A DNA stretch of 64,000 nt, taken from Zoroaster sp. YZ-2022 (Eukaryota; Echinodermata; Asteroidea; Forcipulatida; Zoroasteridae). The position numbers were made by a program, and so were the translations under genes. How positions within the stretch are numbered: position 1 is the stretch's first letter; the number at the start of each line of letters is the position of its first letter. Where the stretch lies: the NCBI GenBank assembly GCA_029582265.1, contig CM055822.1:37574590-37638589 (forward strand), read 5' to 3'. The notes below the pieces were generated by a model. That model was not told the origin of the DNA. It did no database searches and saw nothing but the letters and a program-made list of their open reading frames with translations. Shown here piece by piece: positions 23,372 through 34,830 of this stretch.

Positions 23372-24510
23372 AAAAAATTAGAACACCATCAATAAGGGAA
23401 ACCGGAAAGTCACCGGAAAAACCTGAACGGCCCAAACAGAGTCGAGCTGGTCGCCGGGGAATACTTGTTCGAAAGGCAAAGGAACAATTTCTCCAAATTT
23501 CATCAGGATATTTTCAGTGAGTATTTTTCGGATTTGATTTGAGGAATTACAAAAATAATTAAATAAGAAATTGTGTAAAGCTGTTTATGTTTATTTGAAT
23601 TTATGTATATTAATTTATTTGATATATTGTATATATTTTAGGAATATGATGACAGGTCCTGGTGCAAGTTCCTTGAGTACAGTGACGTATGTTATCCCTG
23701 TACCCAAAGCATCTTTGTACAAGGTAGGTCTATCATTATTCATTTTGAATAATTTGCCAGATTTTTTGGAATATTTGCCTTTTGTTAAAAAAAGGGATCG
23801 TTTATTTATCAACTAGCAAAATTCACAAATAAACATTATGATATTCAGCATTATTCGGCATAATATTTCCAGTCTTATTAATTATATCATCAGCACATGG
23901 GTTTTCAGCATTTACAAAAATTGCCATGGTAAGTTTAAAACAAACAATTGATGCTTTATTGCGAAAGCACTTCAGGTGCTTTATTGTATGACTTTCTAGG
24001 ATGACTCGTGTTAGTACCAAATCATTTTTGAGAGAATACTTATACAATCAACCACTCATCACACCTTGTCCATAAACAACTAAACAATAGTAATGGTTGA
24101 TTACTCTGAAAGTGTACTAGCCCATGTCAACCAATGAACTATACCCATGGCAACAAGAACCCTCCAGGGATCACCTCTGGAGGCTATTTTTACTTTAAAT
24201 TAATCCATACATCTGAGTTTGTCTGCTTTTATGTCGTACGTAGCACACTGATGTTTCAGTTTATTACTGGCCAATGGAACAAAATGTATATATCTATACT
24301 TGAGATTGACTTTGATCTGTTTTTTATTCCATTTTTAAGGAAAGTGAAAATTTTGTGAGAACAATTGGAGTTATACACACTAAGAGAACTGAGCCTGTGG
24401 TTGTCAGATGCTTTTTATGCAGAAAGTCATGCCGGGGTGAAGCCGGCTTAAAAGATCACTGCCATGCAAAACATCGCCTGCAATGTCCTCCCAAAGTGGG
24501 AAACAAAGAG
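23372..24510 (+). CDS. Basic linker and C2H2 zinc-finger exons of the transposon gene
   Basis: Exons 23372-23516, 23642-23723 and 24340-24510 have AG acceptors, GT donors and compatible phases (1, 2, 0). The first encodes a Lys/Arg/Pro-rich linker (KSPEKPERPKQSRAGRRG). The second gives GPGASSLSTVTYVIPVPK. The third holds a single C2H2-type finger: C-x2-C in RCFLCRKSC and H-x2/4-H in LKDHCHAKH. Such a finger could bind DNA or a protein partner. These exons are unbroken. Short open frames inside the introns are not coding. Confidence 0.7.
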
Positions 24511-24904
24511 GTAAGAAACAATCACTCATTGGTTTCAAATTCCAGAGGCCAGGGGTTCCATTTTTTCCAAACATTATCAGTTTACAAGTACATATTTACA
24601 ACGAATAAATATAACTATAAATTAAGTGCATCTGTAATTCTGATGAGAAAATCATATTTACGTCAAAGTTCATTTTGCACGGCCTTTCTAATGGATAAGT
24701 CTATTCTAAATATGAATGAGCGATTTAGGGCAGTCTCTGTGGATGTTGGACTATTGTAAAGCTGAACAGAACATATCGACCGTTAAGAGGAAACGTAAAT
24801 TTCAGTTTGAATTATATTGAGATTTTCCCCATATGCCTTTTGCCTGTTATCCAACAACAACAGTGAAATAAACTATCAGCGGTTTTCTTCTTTCCCTTGG
24901 ACAG

Positions 24905-26806
24905 ACAAATGATGACACAAAGAGACAAATAAAGACTGGAGGCGGAGGAGATTTATCAGCTAGTGCAGAGAAGTGTAAAAGACTGGCCGAGGTAATCGGC
25001 AATAACATCACTATGTCTGATCTGGATTCAAAATCTCTCCCAAATAGTTGCATACCGTTTGTGAAAACAATTAGATGGGTAAGAAGGGATACAAATGGCA
25101 TGAGGACTCTCCGAAATATTTGGTCCAGTAACCGAAGTAACATAAAAGAAATGATTCGGGATGTAATTAGTAAACGCATTAGGCCTAATATAAATGAAAC
25201 CAATCAAAACAAAAAAAGAAAGGGCACAAAGAGGAAGAGATACTGTGTATGCCAGAAACCATATGATAAGAATCAAAGTATGGTGGCTTGCGACAAATGT
25301 GGTTCATGGTACCATTACAAATGCCTTGATTTAAAGCCAGAGAGAAAGGGAGATTCTTTTATGGAATATGTTACTTTTTATTGTGGCATTACTGGCTGCA
25401 ATGAAAATAAATTAGTATTTATACACAAGTCCAATGAAACAACTGATGACATAAGTATGGGGGATCGTGCCCCAATTAACGCCGTTGATAATCAGAATGA
25501 AGAGATTGATAATTCAAATAGAGTTGGTGATTATCGTTCTAAAGATAACAATGGTTCGCAGGACACTGACCTTTCTAATGACAACAACCGCTCTCATGGC
25601 AACAATAGTTCTATCGACACCGACAATTCTCGGGGCAAGAATAGTTGTAATTACAGCGGCGGTTCTCACGACAACAATTGTTCAAATGACAGCGCTGGTT
25701 CTAATGACACCGACGGTTCTAAAGACAACAACGGTTCTCACGGCAATAATGGTTCTATCGACACCGACGGTTCTAATGAAAGCGAATGTTTTCAGGACAA
25801 CAAGGGTTCTATTGACACCGATGGTTCTAATGACAGCGACGGTTTTCAGGACAACGACAACGCTAATGGTTATTTATCTTCTAATTCACGAGACTTTACT
25901 GACGAAGATTCTTATGCAGGGTATTACGAAAACAGGAAACATCCGACAGACATAGACAGTTCTGACAATACCAGTGACAGTTCAGGCAAAATGTATGGTG
26001 ACATTCCAGACGATGTAATTCAACAAATGTGCACCAAAAATAAAAATGAAAATTTGCTTTCCAAGAAAACTAACAAATTTTGGAAAGTAAGATTGCCCCC
26101 CTCTCAAGATTGCTATATTCATATTGATAGAAGAAAATGGGCGAAATTAAGAAAACATCAAATAGGCCACACATTGCCAGCAAATTGGATAAATGTTTTT
26201 TCAAAACCCTTAAATAAAATCCATCCTTATTGCTCACTACAATTTAGACGACATTACATAAGTGTCCCAAATCCAAAAAGGATGTCAACATTTGCATTTT
26301 CTGCCAATGGATATTGTAATTTTCGTGATTGCAATGTAACCTTTAAAATAAAGATGAGTAATCAGAGTAATTTAAAAGTCCATGTACAATTTTCAGGTCA
26401 TCCAACACATCATAAATCGGAAACAAAAGGTAGGTATGTTCGTTCCAATCAAAGGGACAAAATGAAGAAAAAACTAACTTACAAAAAACCCAGAAGGGAA
26501 TATTTAGACAATCTCCGCGGTATGAAAGATGATGTTTTTTTCTCAGGTTGTAGGAGTGATGCACCTAGTAAGTCTGTTTTGCAAAAGATTTCCAGTGAGG
26601 CAAAGGCAATAAAGGGCATTTCAAGAAATGGTCTTTTAGAAATATCAAATAATCAAATGAAAGAGGGGGGTATAATTCCAGGCATTTTAAGAAAGGTAAG
26701 TATCATTCCACCATCATTAATTATGTATTCTCATGACAGCGTCAATATTTATCATCAGATATCTAGACGCGACATTATTTATCTGGACGCAACTGGATCC
26801 ATTTAA
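24905..26806 (+). CDS. PHD finger, Asp/Asn/Ser-rich tract, GCM/FLYWCH-like zinc cluster and start of the transposase core
   Basis: The exon opens at a CAG acceptor (24904) and is open for 634 codons. A PHD finger (C4HC3) spans about 25235-25410: RYCVCQKPYD, ACDKCGSWYHYKCLD, then C-x5-C; PHD fingers read histone tails. About 25490-25990 encodes a low-complexity tract of NGS, DTD, SND and DNN repeats, strongly acidic. At about 26220-26420, FAFSANGYCNFRDC and GHPTHH give a C-x4-C...H-x2-H arrangement in the right place for the WRKY/GCM/FLYWCH DNA-binding domain of Mutator-like transposases. It ends in IYLDATGS, the first catalytic Asp (26786-26788), just before a stop caused by a frameshift near 26,803. 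The ATG at 25013 is internal and not the real start. Confidence 0.8.
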   Translation, partial: TNDDTKRQIKTGGGGDLSASAEKCKRLAEVIGNNITMSDLDSKSLPNSCIPFVKTIRWVRRDTNGMRTLRNIWSSNRSNIKEMIRDVISKRIRPNINETNQNKKRKGTKRKRYCVCQKPYDKNQSMVACDKCGSWYHYKCLDLKPERKGDSFMEYVTFYCGITGCNENKLVFIHKSNETTDDISMGDRAPINAVDNQNEEIDNSNRVGDYRSKDNNGSQDTDLSNDNNRSHGNNSSIDTDNSRGKNSCNYSGGSHDNNCSNDSAGSNDTDGSKDNNGSHGNNGSIDTDGSNESECFQDNKGSIDTDGSNDSDGFQDNDNANGYLSSNSRDFTDEDSYAGYYENRKHPTDIDSSDNTSDSSGKMYGDIPDDVIQQMCTKNKNENLLSKKTNKFWKVRLPPSQDCYIHIDRRKWAKLRKHQIGHTLPANWINVFSKPLNKIHPYCSLQFRRHYISVPNPKRMSTFAFSANGYCNFRDCNVTFKIKMSNQSNLKVHVQFSGHPTHHKSETKGRYVRSNQRDKMKKKLTYKKPRREYLDNLRGMKDDVFFSGCRSDAPSKSVLQKISSEAKAIKGISRNGLLEISNNQMKEGGIIPGILRKVSIIPPSLIMYSHDSVNIYHQISRRDIIYLDATGSI

Positions 26807-27945
26807 AAAAATAATTCGTGTTTTGGGAGTTCAAAAAAATATTTATTATATGATTTAGTAATTAGACACCCCCTACGTGGCAATCCTCCCTTGGTAGTTG
26901 CTTCGTTAGTAACAACCGATCAAAGCATTGTTTCTGTTTCCTATTTTTTATCATCATTTTTGTATTCGGAGCAACGTTTGTATGGGCACAATGGGGTTAG
27001 AAATCCCCTGTTGTTTATGATAGACGGTAGTGCCATGTTACTATTAGCAGTGCTCCATTCTTTTACTGGTGAGTCGGTTTCACAATATCTCAAACGGTGT
27101 TACCGAATAGTCACCGGCAAGGCAGTAGCAAATGATTTCAACCAATTATTTATACACCACTGTGCTAGCCACTTTATTAAAAATGCATCGCGAAAGTGTC
27201 GAAAACTTTATCCTTCCAATTTTAAAGATGGCATGTACTGGATCGGAATTCTCGTTAAGTCTACTCATATTGAGGAGGTGGATAACATCATTTACAATGT
27301 AGCCATTTTGCTTCTGTCGAATAATAGTTCAATGAAGTAATTCAAAGTTATCATAAATTGAAGGAAAAAATTGAAACTCAAAAAGATGATGTGAATTTTA
27401 TTTTCAATGATGAGGATCCAAGCACTGATGAAATAGACTTAACTGATGATGCAAATAATTTTTATAACACAAACAGAATTTATTGAAAAATCACCAAACT
27501 CCCCATTCAAACAACGGTTTGAACAAATCATAGAAAAAGCAAAACGTCAAATTAATAGCACCAATGTCTTAAATAACCAATCAAATGTAGGCCTACCCCG
27601 TAATGCTTATCGCAGTAAAAGTTTTCTGGAATATCTCATTGATTATGCATTCCCTTCCATCGCTAATTGGTCCGGGCTTATGCTTGGTAATTTGGGTCGT
27701 CATGGTAACGGCGAATCCTATACACGCTATACAGACATGTATACTAAATTAACTAAATCTAAATATCAAAATATTACATCCAACAACAGAACACAGGGTA
27801 TAATAGAAAAAAGTATGGGTGAGGTTAAACGTGTAAAACTGCAATACGAAAGATGTAGTCATCTACATGTACTAGTTTCAATTTTTCAAAATGATTTATT
27901 GCCTCTTCACAGAGAATTTGCAGAGAGTTTCTGCAAGAAAAAGAA
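26787..27945 (+). pseudogene. MULE-like DDE transposase core with C-x2-H motif, frameshifted
   Basis: Continuing from the first Asp, frames join into one core: LVIRHPLRGNPPLVVASLVT, then FMIDGSAMLLLAVL with the second Asp (27023-27025), then YLKRCYRI, then IHHCASHFIKN with C-x2-H (27161-27172), and GIIEKSMGEVKR with a candidate Glu (27806-27808). The C/D-x2-H signature after the second Asp is shared by Mutator-like, hAT, Kolobok, P and related transposases. DATG at the first Asp and IDGS at the second are like the Mutator-like/NOF type. Frameshifts lie near 26803, 26850, 27337 and 27473, several beside A or T runs. Precise superfamily placement needs a profile search; I am confident of a DDE transposase, less of MULE. 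Confidence 0.72.
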
Positions 27946-29160
27946 AACAAATAAAAAAAACACAGCCACAAAAATTAGCATCAGAACGATGGTCAAAAAG
28001 GGTTCGCCGCCCAGGTAAAGAAGGTGTATACCTAACGCCCCCAACTAAAAAAATGAAGTTTAAAGAAGGTTTGGCATCTCACAAATGTATTCCTACACGA
28101 AGCATTCCAAAGACAAGCACTCCAAAGACGAAACATAAAGATACACATAGAGATACACACCACATTCAGTCAACTAAACCAGCAACAACTAGACCAACTG
28201 ATTACAAGCATCCACATAAAGATGTACAACATGACAATCAATCAACTAAATCACCAACAACCTGCACAAATGATTACCGGCCACTCTGTCCATTTGGGAC
28301 AGGAATATACAACAACTCCGTTTCATGTTGGTGGATATCATCCATTCAGGCACTTCTGCCATTATACATGAACATTAATAAGAATGCTAGTCAGATACCT
28401 AATTTAAACGAATATAAACGTAATCTAATACTTATTTTTGACAAAATCAAAGACCCAATGGGACCCACAGTTACTTTCAAATCAGTTCACAAAATTATCC
28501 GAGTATGTGCTACATCTCTGTTTCTTAATCACCGTCAACAGCAAGACGCAGCTGAATTTTTAAACTCCCATGATGTTTGTAGCTTTTTCCATGATGCGGG
28601 AGTATCGCCACGTTTTGTAATTCAAAAGACATACAAATGTGTGATGTGTAACAACGTGTCAACAGTGAGCACAACCAATGCAACAGTTTTGCCTGTTGCA
28701 GCGACACACCCACTTTTGAAGAACAACATTGACAATTATTTTCGTTGCGCGCGATATTTGGGTCAATTCTGCGATCAATGCATTAATAAGGGAGTAAAAA
28801 TCCTAAGAACAAAAATTCTTGATGCCCCTTCAATATTAATTGTTCAAATAATGCGTTTCCAATGGGTAAATTCCAGAGCAGAAAAAAATCTCGTGCAGAA
28901 TCCATGTCCCAGATGTTGTTGATCTTACACAGGTTTGCATCATTCAAGATGAACAATCAAAATACCGTTTGGTTTCAGTTGTAGTCCATTTAGGAAATAG
29001 TGTGCAATGTGGTCACTATGTAACATATATTCATAACCGCATCACTAATAATAAGTTCTTATATGATAACCATGTAGTTCGTCAAGTGACTGATCAAGAA
29101 TTTCAAGAAGCAGTGGATTTTGGAGCGTATTTACTCATATATGAGAAATACAAAGATGTT
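27945..29160 (+). pseudogene. USP-type (peptidase C19) deubiquitinase module
   Basis: After a basic Thr/Lys-rich linker, the frame from about 27945 carries the USP Cys box GIYNNSVSCWWISSIQAL (Cys codon 28326-28328; family pattern G-x2-N-x4-C-x3-S-x2-Q-x-L). Then comes QQQDAAEFL (family QQDAHEFL), a zinc pair YKCVMCN with FCDQC, and SILIVQIMRF. A 1-nt shift in an A7 run near 28,884 moves to the frame with YRLVSVVVHLG, then QCGHYVTYIHN with the His box (His 29014-29016), then LYDNHVV and AYLLIYEKY. USP enzymes remove ubiquitin from proteins. Trp replaces the usual Tyr after the Cys, and Ala the usual His in QDAHEF. All core boxes are present, so it was recently functional. It runs directly into the Ulp1 module without a stop. 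Confidence 0.85.
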
Positions 29161-30135
29161 GTACATCACTGTTCATCTCATCATTTTATTTCACCTTCAC
29201 AACCTACTGATACTGATATAACATCAAGTCACGATCTGTTCTCCAATTTCAACAGTGATAGCGATCGTGAATCCTCAATTCACCATCACGATAATACTTT
29301 CGATCAAAGCAAGTGTTTCCATGTAACACAAAATGAACAAATATTTGTAGAAAATGTCTGGGGTTACATAGACGAAAGTATATTGAACAAAGAAGCACTA
29401 AAATTGAAACATTGTAATGAAACAATTACATTTAGCCTTATTGCCATGCTCGATGTCAACATATCCCCCAATATATTTCTATCAATCCTTAAAATTTCCC
29501 CCGAATTCCATAGGGGTTGGATGAGCAATTTTTTTGTCGATTTTTACATACAACAACTAGCTGAAAGTAATGAAGTTACACAAACATGTGCTGCACTTTT
29601 GTGTTCTGAAACGGAGGTAATTGTTGATGGCAAAGAAACAATCGCAACCTACCGTTCAGTCAAGAGAAAATGTTACACAAATGGTCAGTGGAGCAATATC
29701 ATACTATGTCCCATAATTCAGAATTATCATTTCATTTTATATGTTATTGACCAAAGACAACTATGTATACTATGTTACGATTCATTGTCTCGATCTTCAT
29801 CTCGCTCAATGAAACAAATCGAGAAATCTTTCTATAAATTTTTTTTTTCTGGAATGAATTTTAAATATTGGAATAGGTCCCCCGATGTCATTGGAAAGGG
29901 AGGAGATATAACAATCAAAGATGCTTCATCTGTTACTCAACGTGATTCCTCCTCATGTGGTTTATATTGCTGTGTTTTTGCTGAACAGGTCGCTCTTGCA
30001 AAAAGAGAAGTTAGACAAATGGATACAACAGATGATTTTAGGATGTATATAACACTTTGTGCCATTCGGAGAAGTGAGATCGTAGACCCCGGATTGAAAC
30101 AGCTTTTCGATCAGAGTTTACTGAAACATCAGTAA
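28969..30135 (+). CDS. USP C-terminal half fused to Ulp1-type (C48) SUMO protease; end of the transposon gene
   Basis: A single open frame holds the USP His box (first ~65 residues), a Ser/Asp/His-rich linker, then a Ulp1-like domain. Catalytic elements seen: YHFILYVID (His 29728-29730, family HW), LCYDSL (Asp 29779-29781), and VTQRDSSSCGLYC with the Gln and the Cys (29956-29958) six residues later, the Q-x5-C-G signature. Ulp1/SENP enzymes process and remove SUMO. Ulp1-like domains are known in several transposon families (some MULEs, KDZ, Polinton relatives), but together with USP and OTU in one gene is unusual to my knowledge. The frame begins after the A7 shift, so the real start lies upstream. 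It ends about 0.8 kb before the right arm. Confidence 0.85.
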   Translation: MVSVVVHLGNSVQCGHYVTYIHNRITNNKFLYDNHVVRQVTDQEFQEAVDFGAYLLIYEKYKDVVHHCSSHHFISPSQPTDTDITSSHDLFSNFNSDSDRESSIHHHDNTFDQSKCFHVTQNEQIFVENVWGYIDESILNKEALKLKHCNETITFSLIAMLDVNISPNIFLSILKISPEFHRGWMSNFFVDFYIQQLAESNEVTQTCAALLCSETEVIVDGKETIATYRSVKRKCYTNGQWSNIILCPIIQNYHFILYVIDQRQLCILCYDSLSRSSSRSMKQIEKSFYKFFFSGMNFKYWNRSPDVIGKGGDITIKDASSVTQRDSSSCGLYCCVFAEQVALAKREVRQMDTTDDFRMYITLCAIRRSEIVDPGLKQLFDQSLLKHQ

Positions 30136-30939
30136 ATAATATAATAATGAAGTAATAGCATCTATTAACCATAAAAGTAAGAGGTGCATAACATTTCACG
30201 AATTATGAGCAGCAAGTTTTTTACATTTTATACTCATTTTTGCTTTACAAACATTGTTATTTTACATATTTTGAAAACCGGTGATAAAAAGTTATTACAG
30301 AATATTAGCAATTTATTGTTTTAAAAGTAAATTTAAGATACGTGTAACTGAAACTGTATATTATTGGTTACCCTTCAGACAAAAAAGGTCGTAACTCATG
30401 GGTGGTGCATCATCTTCGTCGACATTATTGTCTTGACACATAACGGCCGAACTGGACATGTAGAAAAGAATCCTCGTGACACCATGAACAAACTCATGAT
30501 GTTCTGTACATAAAAGACCGTAACATTATGACCATAAAAGACAACAGACTGACAGACCTATCATGTAAATACATGGAAATACTTATCTTAGTATTTTCGG
30601 TATAAACTACATTCACCATTTTCCCTTGATCTTGACATATTCTTTTGAATTCCCTTTCTCTCTGAAACAAATGTTATTAATATTTCCACTTTATACATTT
30701 TCCAAACTGATTAAGAGGTTAACAAACTATTCAGACACATTTATAACAACTTATAAAAGTTCTTAACACCTAGACTACAGCTAATTACGATGTAACTGGC
30801 TTTGTGTATTCCTAAACCAGATGAATGTATTAACATTCCGAGGATAATAAATAAACATGAATCAAGATATGAAGATGTCAATGACTATTCGTACAACTAA
30901 AATGTTGCATATAAAAATATCAATGACCGAATTGTGTGC
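30136..30939 (+). other. 3' region of the transposon gene
   Basis: AT-rich sequence with no coding motif. An AATAAA-type signal appears at about 30846-30853 (GATAATAAATAAAC), a reasonable polyadenylation site. The right arm of 201-bp units begins after 30,940. Confidence 0.45.
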
Positions 30940-30949
30940 ATTTTTAATT

Positions 30950-32460
30950 GGTTTGGCTGGGCTCATTAGTGGGTCGATTATTTGGGGGCGCTAATAGATT
31001 ATAGCTAGAGATGTGATCAACACATCTATGAAGAAAAACGTTGCAATTTTGCCATTTTACGATGGAACACTTATCGTCAAAGATAGGCATCCCGTTCGTA
31101 CATTGTACATTATACAGATCCCGATTGAATAATTGTATGTAATTTTAAATAGTTAGGCTGGGCTAATTAGTGCATCGATTAATTGGGGCGCTAATAGATT
31201 ATAGCTAGAGATGTGATCAACACATCTATGAAGAAAAAATTACAATTTTGCCATTTTACAATGGAAACCTTTCGGTCAAAGATAGGTATGCCGTTTGTAT
31301 ATTGTACATAAGGATATGCCGATTGGATAATTGTATGCATTTCTTAATTAGTTAGGCTGGGTTAATTAGTGGAACGATTAATTGGGGGCGCTAATATATT
31401 ATAGCTAGAGATGTGATGAACACATCTATGAAGAAAAAAATTACAATTTTAACGGTTTATAATGGAAACCTTACGGTCAAAGATAGGTATGCCGTTTGTA
31501 TATTGTACATAAGGATATGCCGATTGGATAATTGTATGCAATTCTTAATTAGTTAGGCTCGGCTAATTAGTGGATCGATTAATTGGGGGCGCTAATATAT
31601 TATAGCTAGAGATGTGATGAACACATCTATGAAGAAAAAAATTACAATTTTGACATTTTACAATGGAAACCTTTCGGTCAAAGATAGGTATGCCGTTTGT
31701 ATATTGTACATATGGATATGCCGATTGGATAATTGTATGCACTCCTTTAATTAGTCGGGCCGGACTAATTAGTGGATCGATTAATTGGGGCGCTAATAGA
31801 TTATAGCTAGAGATGTGATGAACACATCTATGAAAAAAAAATTACAATTTTGCCATTTTACAATGGAAACCTTTCGGTCAAAGATAGGTATGCCGTTTGT
31901 ATATTGTACATAAGGATATGCCGATTGGATAATTGTATGCATTTCTTAATTAGTTAGGCTGGGTTAATTAGTGGAACGATTAATTGGGGGCGCTAATATA
32001 TTATAGCTAGAGATGTGGTGAACACATCTATGAAGAAAAAAATTACAATTTTAACGGTTTATAATGGAAACCTTACGGTCAAAGATAGGTATGCCGTTTG
32101 TATATTGTACATAAGGATATGCCGATTGCATAATTGTATGCAATTCTTAATTAGTTAGGCTCGGCTAATTAGTGGATCGATTAATTGGGGGCGCTAATAT
32201 ATTATAGCTAGAGATGTGATGAACACATCTATGAAGAATTTTTTTTCAATTTTGCCATTTTATAATGGAAACCTTTCGGTCAAAGATTGGTATGCCGTTT
32301 GTATATTGTACATATGGATATGCCGATTGGATAACTCTATGCACTGTTTAATTAGTCGGGCTGGGCTAATTAGTGGGTCGATTAATTGGGGGCGCTAATA
32401 TATTATAGCTAGAGATGTGATGAACACATCTCTGAAGAAAAAAATTTCAATTTTGCTATT
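30950..32460. repeat. 201-bp satellite array, 8 units (right inner)
   Basis: The landmark ATTATAGCTAGAGATGTG recurs near 30996, 31197, 31398, 31600, 31800, 32001, 32202 and 32403. The units near 31398 and 32001 share the variant TTTTAACGGTTTATAATGG, three units apart, again showing block duplication. Confidence 0.9.
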
Positions 32461-32464
32461 TTAC

Positions 32465-32705
32465 GATGGAACACTTCTCGTCAAAATTTTGCGAATCATG
32501 ATTGTGTATTTTACTATGATTCTGTACGTTTGCACTCAATGACGGATATTGCGCCCTTTGGCTGTGATTGGAATTTGGTGCTAGCATCAAATTTCGCGTG
32601 GCATCAAATTTCACTTACACTCAAACAGCGTCAACTTTAGTCAATTGGTGTAAACGCACAGTAAATGCATCATCTCGGTGACGGATATCCCGATTGGACA
32701 ATTGT
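32465..32705 (-). repeat. Internal copy of the terminal module (right arm)
   Basis: Reverse-complement match of 19150-19410, including CGTCAACTTTAGTCAATTGG, AATTTGGTGCTAGCATCAAA and ACTGTGCGTTTACACC-type sequence. It sits 11 units from the right end, against 17 units from the left end on the other arm. Confidence 0.8.
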
Positions 32706-34830
32706 ATGCATTTCTTAATTAGTTAGGCTGGGTTAATTAGTGGTTCGATTAATTGGGGGCGCTAATATATTATAGCTAGAGATGTGATGAACACATCTAT
32801 GAAGAAAAAAATAACAATTTTGCCATTTTACAATGGAAACCTTTCGGTCAAAGATAGGTATGCCGTTTGTATATTGTACATAAGGATATGCCGATTGGAT
32901 AATTGTATGTACTGTTTAATTAGTCGGGCTGGGCTAATTAGTGGGTCGATTAATTGGGGGCGCTAATATATTATAGCTAGAGATGTGATGAACACATCTA
33001 TGAAGAAAAAAATAACAATTTTGCCATTTTACAATGGAAACCTTTCGGTCAAATATAGGTATGCCGTTCGTACATTGTACATAAGGATATGCCGATTGGA
33101 TAATTGTATGCACTCTTTAATTAGTCGGGCCGGGCTAATTAGTGGATCGATTAATTGGGGGCGCTAATAGATTATAGCTAGAGATGTGATGAAAACATCT
33201 GTGAAAAAAATTTTTACAATTTTAACAGTTTATAATGGAAACCTTTCGGTCAAAGATAGGTATGCCGTTTGTATATTGTACATAAGGATATGCCGATTGG
33301 ATAATTGTATGCAATTCTTAATTAGTTAGGCTGGACTAATTAGTGGATCGATTAATTGGGGGCGCTAATATATTATAGCTAGAGATGTGATGAACACATC
33401 TATGAAGAAAAAAATTACAATTTTGACATTTTACAATGGAAACCTTTCGGTCAAAGATAGGTATGCCGTTTGTATATTGTACATATGGATATGCCGATTG
33501 GATAATTGTATGCACTCCTTTAATTAGTCGGGCCGGACTAATTAGTGGATCGATTAATTGGGGCGCTAATAGATTATAGCTAGAGATGTGATGAACACAT
33601 CTGTGAAAAAAAAAATTACAATTTTGCCATTTTACAATGGAAACCTTTCGGTCAAAGATAGGTATGCCGTTTGTATATTGTACATAAGGATATGCCGATT
33701 GGATAATTGTATGCAATTCTTAATTAGTTAGGCTGGGCTAATTAGTGGATCGATTAATTGGGGGCGCTAATATATTATAGCTAGAGATGTGATGAACACA
33801 TCTATGAAGAAAAAAATTACAATTTTGACATTTTACAATGGAAACCTTTCGGTCAAAGATAGGTATGCCGTTTGTTTATTGTACATATGGATATGCCGAT
33901 TGGATAATTGTATGCACTCCTTTAATTAGTCGGGCCGGACTAATTAGTGGATCGATTAATTGGGGCGCTAATAGATTATAGCTAGAGATGTGATGAACAC
34001 ATCTATGAAGAAAAAAATAACAATTTTGCCATTTTACAATGGAAACCTTTCGGTCAAAGATAGGTATGCCGTTTGTATATTGTACATAAGGATATGCCGA
34101 TTGGATAATTGTATGCATTTCTTAATTAGTTAGGCTGGGTTAATTAGTGGAACGATTAATTGGGGGCGCTAATATATTATAGCTAGATATATGATGAACA
34201 CATCTGTTAATAAAAAAAATTCAATTTTGCCATTTTATAATGGAAACCTTTCGGTCAATGATAGGTATGCCGTTTGTATATTGTACATCAGGATATGCCG
34301 ATTGGATAATTGTATGCACTCTTTAATTAGTCGGGCTGGGTTAATTAGTGGAACGATTAATTGGGGGCGCTAATATATTATAGCTAGAGATGTGATGAAC
34401 ACATCTATGAAGAAATTTTTTTCAATTTTGCCATTTTATTAATGGAAACCTTTCGGTCAAAAATAGGTATGCCGTTCGTACATTGTACATATGGATATGC
34501 CGATTGGATAATTGCATGCACTCTTTAATTAGTCCGGCTGGGTTAATTAGTGGATCGATTAATTGGGGGCGCTAATAAATTATAGCTAGAGATGTGATGA
34601 ACACATCTATGAAGAAAAAAAATTCAATTTTGCCATTTTACAATGGAAACCTTTCGGTCAAATATAGGTATGCCGTTCGGACATTGTACATATGGATATG
34701 CCGATTGGATAATTGCATGCACTCTTTAATTAGTCCGGCTGGGTTAATTAGTGGATCGATTAATTGGGGGCGCTAATAGATTATAGCTAGAGATGTGATG
34801 AACACATCTGTGAATAAAAAAATTTCAATT
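32706..34830. repeat. 201-bp satellite array, 11 units (right outer)
   Basis: Landmarks near 32771, 32972, 33173, 33374, 33575, 33775, 33976, 34178, 34379, 34580 and 34781. Some units have 1-4 bp indels in the A/T run after CACATCT, so the 60-codon frame is lost in several. Confidence 0.9.

Noticed and set aside
25467..25955. A 162-codon Thr/Leu/Met-rich frame
   Set aside because: Lies entirely within the PHD/transposase exon in another frame and reflects the underlying Asn/Asp/Ser coding repeat.
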